6,205 nucleotides of DNA from Acidobacteriota bacterium (lineage in GTDB: Bacteria; Acidobacteriota; Blastocatellia; RBC074): NCBI GenBank assembly GCA_013140935.1, contig JABFSD010001059.1, forward strand, positions 1 through 6,205. The letters run 5' to 3'. Under the pieces are notes generated by a model, which made no database searches, was not told where the DNA came from, and saw only the letters and a list, made by a program, of their open reading frames with translations. The position numbers were made by a program, and so were the translations under genes. Shown in pieces: positions 1-5,663 of the stretch (position 1 is the stretch's first letter; each line of letters begins with the position of its first letter).

Positions 1-2
1 GT

Positions 3-905
3 CAGGTGCAACGCTTTCTGACAGCCAAGTCGGTAGCCGAAGGCCGCACGTCGTTGCTGATGAGCGCGTTCGTCAAAATTCCGATGCAGTTTTTGATTTT
101 GTTCATCGGCGTGATGGTGTTCGTGTTTTATCAGTTCAATCAACCGCCGTTGATTTTTAAGGCGGATGATCGGGCGAAAGTTGAACAACGCGCAGAATAT
201 CAGGCGTTGAATCAAGAGTATGCGCAAGCATTCAACGCTCGCAAAGATGCCGCCGTCGCCTTTGCCGATGACGCGAACACAGAGGCTGGAAAGCAGAGTT
301 ATCTCGTTGCTAACAATACGATGGATGGCATCCGCAACCGCGCCATCACCTTCTGGAAGCAAGCCACCGGCAACACGAAATTCAACGACACCAATTACGT
401 CTTTCCTTCTTTCATCACGACCTACGCGCCGCCCGGCGTCGTCGGCTTAATCATCGCGGCGATCTTTGCGGCAGCGATGAGTACGATTTCAGCCGAACTG
501 GCTTCGCTTTCGACGGCGACGGTGATGGATTTTTACAAGCGGCACTACCGCAAAGAAGCCGCCGACGCGCATTACCTGAAAGTCTCGAAATTCGTCACAG
601 GCGCGTGGGGCTTGTTCGCCTGCATCGTCGCGCTGAACGCCACCAAGCTCGGTTCGCTGATCGAAGTCGTCAACAAATTCGGCTCTTATTTTTACGGCTC
701 GCTGCTTGGCGTATTCGTCCTCGCCATCGGCACGAAACGCGCGACGGGCAACGGCGCGTTCTTCGGTTTAATCGCAGGCGTGGTGGCGGTGTTTGCGTGG
801 GACAGATATAAACCGATCAGTTTCCTTTGGTACAACCTGATTGGGTGTGTCGTCGTCGTCGTCGTGGGCATGTTGATCAGCGTTCTCGTTGATCGCCGCC
901 GCTAA
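3..905 (+). CDS. Sodium:solute symporter (SSF/SSS family), C-terminal part, 5' end outside window
   Basis: The frame is open from the first bases (CAG at 3-5, then GTG at 6), so the GTG is probably internal and roughly the N-terminal half of a 550-600 aa protein lies upstream. Residues below count from that GTG. The start QRFLTAKS resembles the conserved QR-hydrophobic-AK segment of SSF carriers. Membrane segments are visible near 20-44, 143-165, 195-212, 217-243, 248-265 and 272-295. The stretch around 146-178 ([19 protein letters not shown], then a Ser/Thr-rich part ending DFYKR) matches the SSF helix that carries the second sodium site. A charged soluble insert of about 90 residues (45-135) separates two helices. 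The family couples solute uptake to Na+ at the inner membrane; the substrate cannot be read here. The gene ends TAA and converges on the exporter gene. No functional link to the peptide locus is evident. Confidence 0.9.
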   Translation, partial: QVQRFLTAKSVAEGRTSLLMSAFVKIPMQFLILFIGVMVFVFYQFNQPPLIFKADDRAKVEQRAEYQALNQEYAQAFNARKDAAVAFADDANTEAGKQSYLVANNTMDGIRNRAITFWKQATGNTKFNDTNYVFPSFITTYAPPGVVGLIIAAIFAAAMSTISAELASLSTATVMDFYKRHYRKEAADAHYLKVSKFVTGAWGLFACIVALNATKLGSLIEVVNKFGSYFYGSLLGVFVLAIGTKRATGNGAFFGLIAGVVAVFAWDRYKPISFLWYNLIGCVVVVVVGMLISVLVDRRR

Positions 906-919
906 AAGTAGGTCACCAG

Positions 920-1041
920 AAAATCAGACAGGATTAACGGGATTTTCAGGATTGACGAGATTGATCAATAGGCATAGGCATTTCTGCGTTTCTCTCTATC
1001 CTGTAAATCCTGCAAATCCCGTTAATCCTGTCTGATTTTTT
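920..1041. terminator. Long intergenic hairpin, probable bidirectional terminator
   Basis: Bases 920-953 are the reverse complement of 1006-1039 with 33 of 34 positions matching, around a 52-nt loop. The downstream arm runs into six T residues (1036-1041) on the plus strand, and the other arm ends in four T on the minus strand. It lies between the convergent symporter (ends 905) and exporter (ends 1073), where a shared terminator is expected. The arm sequence (AATCCCGTTAATCCTGTCTG core) resembles dispersed intergenic repeats I have seen in Acidobacteriota and related phyla. That resemblance is from memory and unverified. Confidence 0.65.
998..1033 (+). repeat. Degenerate 9-nt tandem repeat inside the hairpin arm
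   Basis: Four consecutive 9-mers are seen: ATCCTGTAA, ATCCTGCAA, ATCCCGTTA, ATCCTGTCT. The opposite arm (about 925-969), read on the minus strand, has the same 9-nt spacing of ATC-led units (ATCTCGTCA, ATCCTGAAA, ATCCCGTTA, ATCCTGTCT). The hairpin is therefore two inverted blocks of one short tandem unit rather than a simple terminator stem. Confidence 0.7.
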
Positions 1042-1072
1042 GCCAATGCCGCGTGTTCTGAATGAGCGTGCT

Positions 1073-4000
1073 TTACTCGCCCAACTGTTGGCTGTTGAGG
1101 TAGTAATAAAGCCCCTGCCGCGCCATCAATTCGTCGTGCGTGCCTTGCTCGACGAGCTTGCCTTTTTCGATCACCAGAATCACGTCGGCGTCACGGATCG
1201 TACTCAGCCGATGCGCGATGACGAACGATGTGCGGCCTTTCAGCAATTGCGCCATGTTTTCTTTGACGGCTTTTTCCGACTCGGTGTCGAGCGCCGAAGT
1301 CGCTTCATCGAAAATCAGAATCGGCGGTTTGTGATAGACGGCGCGCGCGATGGCGAGGCGCTGGCGCTGTCCGCCCGAAAGCGCGATGCCGGTTTCGCCG
1401 ACGCGCGTTTCATAACCAAGTGGCAAACGTTCGACGAACTCGTGTGCATTCGCCAGACGCGCTGCCCACGCGACGCGTTCGAGGTCGGGGTCTTCTTCGC
1501 CGAACGCGATGTTTTTGGCGATGGTGTCGTCAAAGAGATAGTTCTCCTGCAAGACGAATCCGATCTGGCGGCGCAAGTCGCGGTAACGCAATTTCTGCTG
1601 CGCTACGTCATCGAAATAGATTGCACCGGCGGTGGGTTCGAGCATGCCAGCAAGACATTTGACCAGCGTGGTTTTGCCGGAGCCGCTGCGGCCTACGACG
1701 GCGACGGTTTTGCCGGCGGGGATGTCGAGCGAGATGTCATCGAGAATCTTCGCCGAATCGGGGCCGCCGTATTGAAACGTCAGGTTTTGCATGCGCACGC
1801 GACCAGCCAATGTGCGCACCGGTTGCAACTGCGAATGATCGTGGCCTTGTTCAGGTTCCGACTCGAAGATGTCGTTCATGCGATTGAGCAACACGGAGGC
1901 GAATTGCCAGTTGTCCCACATCGAGAGCAACGTCAGGATGGGCGCGTTCGCCATCGCGACGAGTGAGTTAAAAGCCATCATCGCGCCGATGGTCATTTCG
2001 CCCGCCATCACGCGCTGTGCGCCGATAAACAGAAACAGCGCCATCGTCAGAAAGCTGACGGTTTGGAGCGCGCCCTCATAGCCCATTAACAGAAAGTTCG
2101 ATTTGAATTGCTTGTCGGCCAAGCTATGAAATTCGTTGAGCATCTTTTCGCGTAAGGACGATTCAGCGCCGAGTGCCTTGACGGTTTCGATGCCTTTGAT
2201 CGCGTCAATCTGATGCGAACTGTATTTCCCGTAAGCTTCTTCCAACTCATCGAACATCGGCCCCAACCGCTTGCTCGAAAATTTCATCAAGCCGGCATAA
2301 AGCGGCGCGACGGCTAAGAACACCAATGCCAGCACGGGCGAATATAAAAACATCAACGCCAGCGACGCCGCGATTTGCGCGACGGCGGTTAAACCATTCA
2401 CGCCGTTTTGGACGAGAAATTCGCGCACCTGCCTGACGCCTTGAATGCGGCGTTGAATGTCGCCGGTTTTGCGCGTGGCGAAATAACTGATCGGCAAAGC
2501 CAGCAGTCGCCGCGTGATGAAATCGAGCGATGACGCATCAATACGCACGGCGACGAAACTCAACAGATAACGCTGCACGAGCATGGCTACGGTCATAAAC
2601 GTCAGCACGACGAGCATCGAACCGACCATCATCGTCAACAGCGAAGCGTCGTTTTCGACCAACACGCTGTCTACGATGACTTGCGTGAAAACGGGCAGCA
2701 GCATTTGCAAGGCACTGACGATGACGGCGAGGCCAAAGGCTTTGGCGAATACGCCGGTGAAAGGCTTCAAGAACGGCATCAGCCAACCGAAACCGGTGCG
2801 CGTTTCGGGCGCGTGTTGAAAGGCTTCGGTGTAATCGAATAGCGCGGCGTAACCATTCCACTTCTCGTCGAGTTCTTTGCGCGTGATCTTGCGAATCGAA
2901 GTCGCGGGATCAGCAACCCAAGCATGCTTGTCATCCACATCAAATAGCACCGCCCAATGGTAATTGTCCCAGTGAATGATGGCGGGCAGCGGCATGTTTG
3001 CGACGTTGCTTTTTGAAGCCTTGACCGAACGCGCGGCGAGTCCCAACGCTTCTGCGCCGTGGCACAGGCCGCGCAGGCTCGTACCGTCCGTTGCGGTATG
3101 TACGGCCTGGCGAATGCGCGTAATCGAAACCTTGCGTCCGAAGTGGCGGCAGACCATTGCCAGACTCGCTGCGCCGCAATCCATCTCGTCAATCTGCTTT
3201 ATATGCTGAAAGCTGCGAACGCGACGGCCTTTGACGAAGTGTCCGTCTTCGGTCGCAAAGGGGCCGAGTTGCGCGGCGGTCTGACGTTCATCGAGTTGGC
3301 GCGGACTGACTTGTTCGACAGGGGCGGCGTTGGCGGGCAAAAGCTCCTGCGCGAAATCGAGCGGCAGCCGCGCCGTCCTGGGGTTTTCGTAACTTGCCAG
3401 TCGCTCTTCGATCTTCGTCTTGAAAGCAGGGAAGCGCGCATAAAGTTTGCCGAACGTCGTCTCATTAATTTTGAGCAAGTGACATTCAGTCAGGGCTTCG
3501 ACCGAAGCGCGGCGCGGTTGATTGCGCGCGATAGAGAGTTCGCCGAACAAATCGCCTTTGCGCAAAAACGCTAATTCGCGTTGCCGCGCGCCTTGCTGTT
3601 CCCACACTTTCAAGCGGCCTTCTTCGACCAGATACAGCGGGCCTACGCCGTCGCCTTGACGAATGATGAGGTCGCCTGCTTTGACGATGACGCGTTCGAT
3701 TTCGAGCGCGAGCAATTGCACTGCGTCGGCGGGCAGCTTGGCGAGTGGCGTATACAACTTGATGAAATTTGCCAACTGCCGCTGGCGCTGTTCCAACTCA
3801 ATGTAGTTTTTGATTTCGGGATGATTCGACAACAGAGCCTGAAACAGCGCGGGATCGAGTTTATAAGCGGCGACGTCGCTGCTGGCGCGCACGGTGGTGG
3901 TTCGTTTGCCTAACGCCGAAGGATTGAGCAAGCCCGTCGCGCCGAAGGTTTCGCCGGGTTTCAACACGTTCAACGGAATCTCTTCGCCATTCGCCCCGCG

Positions 4001-4186
4001 TTTGATCATGCGGGCGCGACCTTCGGCTAAAACATAAACGGCGTTGGTGTCTTGCCCTTCGGTGACGATCTCGCCGCCGAAGCTGAAATGTGCGGGTACG
4101 AAACAATCCATCACGAGTTGTTTCAAGTCCGTTGGCAGGAAAGCCATCATCGGCAATTCTTCCAATGCGATGCGTTGGTTGTTCAT
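1073..4186 (-). CDS. Peptidase-containing ABC exporter (C39 - TMD - NBD) with two N-terminal cNMP-binding-like domains
   Basis: A 1037-aa fusion that should cleave a double-glycine leader and export the peptide across the inner membrane. Residues ~13-130 and ~143-262 are two CAP_ED-type beta-barrel domains. The second has a near-canonical phosphate-binding cassette (FGELS 214-218, then R225-R226-A-S). The first lacks the Glu (FGATG 81-85). Residues ~325-455 are a C39 peptidase: Q331, C337 in QIDEMDCGAAS, H410 in NYHWAVL, D426 in ADPA. About six membrane helices span ~478-758. The ATPase has Walker A GRSGSGKT (832-839), Q880, signature LSGGQ (936-940), Walker B ILIFDE (956-961) and H992. All catalytic residues look intact. 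GGGAG-type Shine-Dalgarno (complement of 4192-4196) sits 5 nt before the ATG. The gene lies 105 bp after the parvulin-like gene on the same strand, so co-transcription is likely. No HlyD-type adaptor is in the window. Family assignment is firm; cargo and nucleotide ligand are inferred. Confidence 0.95.
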   Translation of the reverse strand: MNNQRIALEELPMMAFLPTDLKQLVMDCFVPAHFSFGGEIVTEGQDTNAVYVLAEGRARMIKRGANGEEIPLNVLKPGETFGATGLLNPSALGKRTTTVRASSDVAAYKLDPALFQALLSNHPEIKNYIELEQRQRQLANFIKLYTPLAKLPADAVQLLALEIERVIVKAGDLIIRQGDGVGPLYLVEEGRLKVWEQQGARQRELAFLRKGDLFGELSIARNQPRRASVEALTECHLLKINETTFGKLYARFPAFKTKIEERLASYENPRTARLPLDFAQELLPANAAPVEQVSPRQLDERQTAAQLGPFATEDGHFVKGRRVRSFQHIKQIDEMDCGAASLAMVCRHFGRKVSITRIRQAVHTATDGTSLRGLCHGAEALGLAARSVKASKSNVANMPLPAIIHWDNYHWAVLFDVDDKHAWVADPATSIRKITRKELDEKWNGYAALFDYTEAFQHAPETRTGFGWLMPFLKPFTGVFAKAFGLAVIVSALQMLLPVFTQVIVDSVLVENDASLLTMMVGSMLVVLTFMTVAMLVQRYLLSFVAVRIDASSLDFITRRLLALPISYFATRKTGDIQRRIQGVRQVREFLVQNGVNGLTAVAQIAASLALMFLYSPVLALVFLAVAPLYAGLMKFSSKRLGPMFDELEEAYGKYSSHQIDAIKGIETVKALGAESSLREKMLNEFHSLADKQFKSNFLLMGYEGALQTVSFLTMALFLFIGAQRVMAGEMTIGAMMAFNSLVAMANAPILTLLSMWDNWQFASVLLNRMNDIFESEPEQGHDHSQLQPVRTLAGRVRMQNLTFQYGGPDSAKILDDISLDIPAGKTVAVVGRSGSGKTTLVKCLAGMLEPTAGAIYFDDVAQQKLRYRDLRRQIGFVLQENYLFDDTIAKNIAFGEEDPDLERVAWAARLANAHEFVERLPLGYETRVGETGIALSGGQRQRLAIARAVYHKPPILIFDEATSALDTESEKAVKENMAQLLKGRTSFVIAHRLSTIRDADVILVIEKGKLVEQGTHDELMARQGLYYYLNSQQLGE

Positions 4187-4201
4187 AGAATCTCCCGAAT
4201 A

Positions 4202-4278
4202 CGCGTTCGTAGTTCCGCCTTTAGGCGGGCGCTTCGTTAGCCCGAACGCGCCCGCCTAAAGGCGGAACTACGAACGCG
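4202..4278. repeat. REP/BIME-like element: perfect 31-bp inverted repeat with nested palindromes
   Basis: Bases 4202-4232 are the exact reverse complement of 4248-4278, with a 15-nt loop (4233-4247). Each arm holds its own hairpin, CCGCCT-TT-AGGCGG (4215-4228) and its mirror (4252-4265). Each hairpin is preceded two bases earlier by the tetranucleotide GTAG (4209-4212 on plus; complement of 4268-4271 on minus). A GC-rich hairpin with a GTAG/GGAG foot is the known signature of REP units mobilised by RAYT transposases, and an inverted pair forms a BIME. It sits between the parvulin-like gene and the exporter start. In the minus-strand mRNA it could form a strong stem ahead of the exporter ribosome site, with possible effects on message stability or relative expression. 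Confidence 0.85.
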
Positions 4279-4291
4279 CGTTTCAATATGG

Positions 4292-5233
4292 TTAGCCCAG
4301 CCACGTCACTCGTTCGTTGACGGCTTGCGCCATCAATTGCGTGAGCAGCATTTGTTCGCCGCGTTGCCGAATGAGCGGATCGTCCGCCGTCGGCATCTGC
4401 TTGGCTGCGATGGCGTAAAGCGGAAAGCCCGTCGCCATTTTCAACGGCCCCAATAAATCTCCGGCGCGGGCTGCCAGAAAGAAAGGACGTAAGGCGGGGT
4501 CGAGTTCGTCTAGATAAAAGCGTTGTGCTTGTGCGGTGCGATGCGCGCTGTCGGCGACCTGATCGAGCGTGCAGCCGTCTTCGGTGATGCACCAGGCGGC
4601 TTCGCGCGCGACGGCTTCGTCAGCGAACCACAGCGAATGGCAATCGAAACGCACCCAATCGAGCCGATGGTCGGCGATGCTGGCTTGCACTCGTTGAGCG
4701 GTGAGCGCGGCGGCGCGTTGCGCGGCAAAAGCGGCTTCGATGCGGATGAGCAACTCATGGGGCGAAGTCACATCCGCATCGAACGGGCCGAGTTGCGCAG
4801 CCACCGCCGCGCGTCCGGCCAGCTTGCACGCCCAGCCGTTCAGTTGGTCGGCGCAAAGGGCGTAGCTTCGTAACGCGGCAGCCAATGTCTCATCGCTGAT
4901 CGGATGTGCCGCGACAATGTCTTTGAGCTTGCCGCTCCAGTGTGCGCGCCACAGTTGGCCGCGCATGCAATTCATCCATGCTTCCGTCGTCAGTTCCCAG
5001 CGACGCAACCAGACTTGCGCGTCTTCGGCGCTGATTAAGTTGTGGGCATAGCGAAACGCCGTCAGCGCGGCTTTGAATTCGTGGGCGGGCAGCGATTGTC
5101 GGTGCGCGGCGGCGTAATCCAAACAAGCCAACGCTTGCCTGACCGACTCGACAAAGGGCTGCCATTCGCCCCACGCCTCGGCGGCGGCGCTGATTTCTTC
5201 CCAGCCAAAAGCGGTTTCGTTGACGGTGAACAT
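4292..5233 (-). CDS. PpiC/parvulin-related protein, putative peptide maturation or holding factor
   Basis: 313 aa from the chosen start. Residues ~50-100 (EFKAALTAFRYAHNLISAED, then W-rich helices) resemble the SurA/PpiC N-terminal helical region. Residues ~192-280 resemble a degenerate parvulin domain: DEAVAREAAW, an acidic L-D-E-L-D-P-A-L segment, then GDLLGPLKMATGFPLYAIAAK, which matches the family's G-x-L-x-GP...G-x-x-L-Y/I-x-V-x-K end. A C-terminal helix ends NERVTWLG. I see no signal peptide, so a cytoplasmic role is likely. This layout recalls the PpiC-related family annotated as putative peptide maturation system protein (TIGR04500, from memory). Catalytic parvulin residues are not obvious, so it may bind rather than isomerise. 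It precedes the C39 exporter on the same strand and diverges from the Gly-Gly peptide gene. An upstream in-frame ATG ending at 5260 would add 9 aa but lacks a Shine-Dalgarno. Function is inferred. Confidence 0.8.
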   Translation of the reverse strand: MFTVNETAFGWEEISAAAEAWGEWQPFVESVRQALACLDYAAAHRQSLPAHEFKAALTAFRYAHNLISAEDAQVWLRRWELTTEAWMNCMRGQLWRAHWSGKLKDIVAAHPISDETLAAALRSYALCADQLNGWACKLAGRAAVAAQLGPFDADVTSPHELLIRIEAAFAAQRAAALTAQRVQASIADHRLDWVRFDCHSLWFADEAVAREAAWCITEDGCTLDQVADSAHRTAQAQRFYLDELDPALRPFFLAARAGDLLGPLKMATGFPLYAIAAKQMPTADDPLIRQRGEQMLLTQLMAQAVNERVTWLG

Positions 5234-5242
5234 CGGTCTGTT

Positions 5243-5248
5243 TCCTCT
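5243..5248 (-). promoter_or_regulatory. Shine-Dalgarno deciding the start of the parvulin-like gene
   Basis: On the minus strand this reads AGAGGA, 9 nt before the ATG at 5233-5231 (protein start MFTVNETAF). The alternative in-frame ATG at 5260-5258 is preceded by CCCATGAAAA, with no purine-rich site, so the shorter product is preferred. The site falls inside the extra 9 codons of the longer reading. Confidence 0.6.
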
Positions 5249-5269
5249 CGCGTAGTTCATTTTTCATGG

Positions 5270-5353
5270 GCTAAGGCGTGAGGAAGTGCTGAAAACTATC
5301 ATCCGAAAATTTTTTTTTGGGTGGTTGTTTTTGCGGCGCGGCTACGCCTTAGC
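5270..5353. promoter_or_regulatory. Divergent promoter region: 10-bp inverted repeat flanking an A/T tract
   Basis: GCTAAGGCGT (5270-5279) is repeated exactly as its reverse complement at 5344-5353. Between the arms lies AAAA followed by nine T (5307-5318), which should be strongly bent or flexible DNA. The segment is between the divergent starts of the parvulin-like gene and the small peptide gene, so promoters for both should lie here. I could not identify convincing -35/-10 pairs; a TTGTTT at 5325-5330 is only a weak candidate. A role as paired operator sites is possible but unproven. Confidence 0.35.
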
Positions 5354-5359
5354 TGACGA

Positions 5360-5403
5360 ATGCGCATGTCGCTCGATCAATGCGTTTGAGCGACACGATG
5401 CGC
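5360..5403 (+). promoter_or_regulatory. Stem-loop or operator just upstream of the Gly-Gly peptide gene
   Basis: 5362-5374 (GCGCATGTCGCTC) pairs with 5388-5394 plus 5398-5403 (GAGCGAC, a 3-nt bulge, ATGCGC), giving 13 pairs around a 13-nt loop. ATGCG also recurs at 5360, 5380 and 5398, spaced 20 and 18 bp, close to two helical turns. It ends 25 nt before the Shine-Dalgarno of the peptide gene. It could be a 5'-UTR hairpin or a regulator-binding site; the sequence does not decide between them. Confidence 0.4.
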
Positions 5404-5428
5404 ACCGACAAACCCGACAATTAAGATC

Positions 5429-5434
5429 AAGGAG
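5429..5434 (+). promoter_or_regulatory. Strong Shine-Dalgarno of the small peptide gene
   Basis: AAGGAG stands 8 nt before ATG 5443. This near-consensus site is the strongest reason to believe that the short reading frame is translated, and it selects the first of two in-frame ATGs (the second is codon 4). Confidence 0.8.
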
Positions 5435-5442
5435 ATCAGACA

Positions 5443-5604
5443 ATGAATGAGATGGAAATTCAGGCGGACGGCAACAAACAACAACTGGCTGACGAAGAAC
5501 GGACGAATAGCCTGACCGATTTGCCAGTAGAAAACGACGAGCAGGTTAAAGGCGGTGGGGAATTCAAGTTCAAAGAATTTACCATCACAAAAAAAATGGA
5601 CTAG
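5443..5604 (+). CDS. Small double-glycine leader peptide, probable substrate of the C39 exporter (53 aa)
   Basis: Begins MNEMEIQADGNKQQ, ends TITKKMD, stop TAG. The first 38 residues form an acidic, polar leader containing LTDLPVENDEQVKGG (24-38). If cleavage follows G38, hydrophobic residues fall at -15 (L24), -12 (L27) and -4 (V35), as in classical C39 leaders; cleavage after G39 loses this register. The core would be GEFKFKEFTITKKMD (39-53): 4 Lys, 3 Phe, 2 Thr, no Cys or Ser, with an alternating pattern typical of a beta-strand. No cysteine argues against a lanthionine or thioether product. The gene faces away from the parvulin-like and exporter genes, which share its upstream region. An A8 run lies six bases before the stop (5589-5596). 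The core also resembles a strand of Hcp-family proteins, so a truncated longer substrate is an alternative. Being a gene is well supported; being the exporter's cargo is inference. Confidence 0.8.
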   Translation: MNEMEIQADGNKQQLADEERTNSLTDLPVENDEQVKGGGEFKFKEFTITKKMD

Positions 5605-5629
5605 CCGAAGTCGCCACGCTTTATCAAAA

Positions 5630-5661
5630 CCTGGGGGACTGGCGCACGCGCTTCCCTCAGG
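5630..5661. terminator. Candidate bidirectional terminator between convergent genes
   Basis: CCTGGGGG (5630-5637) pairs with CCCTCAGG (5654-5661), 8 pairs including one G-T, with a GC-rich inner loop. On the minus strand the stem is followed by TTTTGAT, on the plus strand by CTTTATTTA. It fills the gap between the small peptide gene (ends 5604) and the propeller gene (ends 5664). The U-tracts are short, so the call is tentative. Confidence 0.4.
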
Positions 5662-5663
5662 CT

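Noticed and set aside
849..863. Five tandem GTC codons near the symporter end
   Set aside because: Encodes Val residues within a final membrane helix, where valine runs are ordinary; no sign of a microsatellite with other function.
906..1072. Possible small RNA, tRNA or CRISPR from the repeated 9-mers
   Set aside because: Units are 9 nt without spacers, no tRNA fold is visible, and the inverted arrangement next to a T-run fits a terminator or repeat element better.
1040..1966. 308-codon open frame on the plus strand
   Set aside because: It is antisense to the ATPase and membrane domain of the exporter, has no recognisable domain and is Arg/Ala/Phe-rich as expected for a complement frame in GC-rich coding DNA.
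3059..3574. 171-codon open frame on the plus strand
   Set aside because: Antisense shadow of the C39 and second cNMP regions; no family resemblance and no ribosome site noticed.
4890..5267. 125-codon minus-strand frame starting MKNELRERKQ
   Set aside because: Overlaps the parvulin-like gene in another frame, with low-complexity Arg-rich translation; the in-frame protein has clear parvulin-like features.
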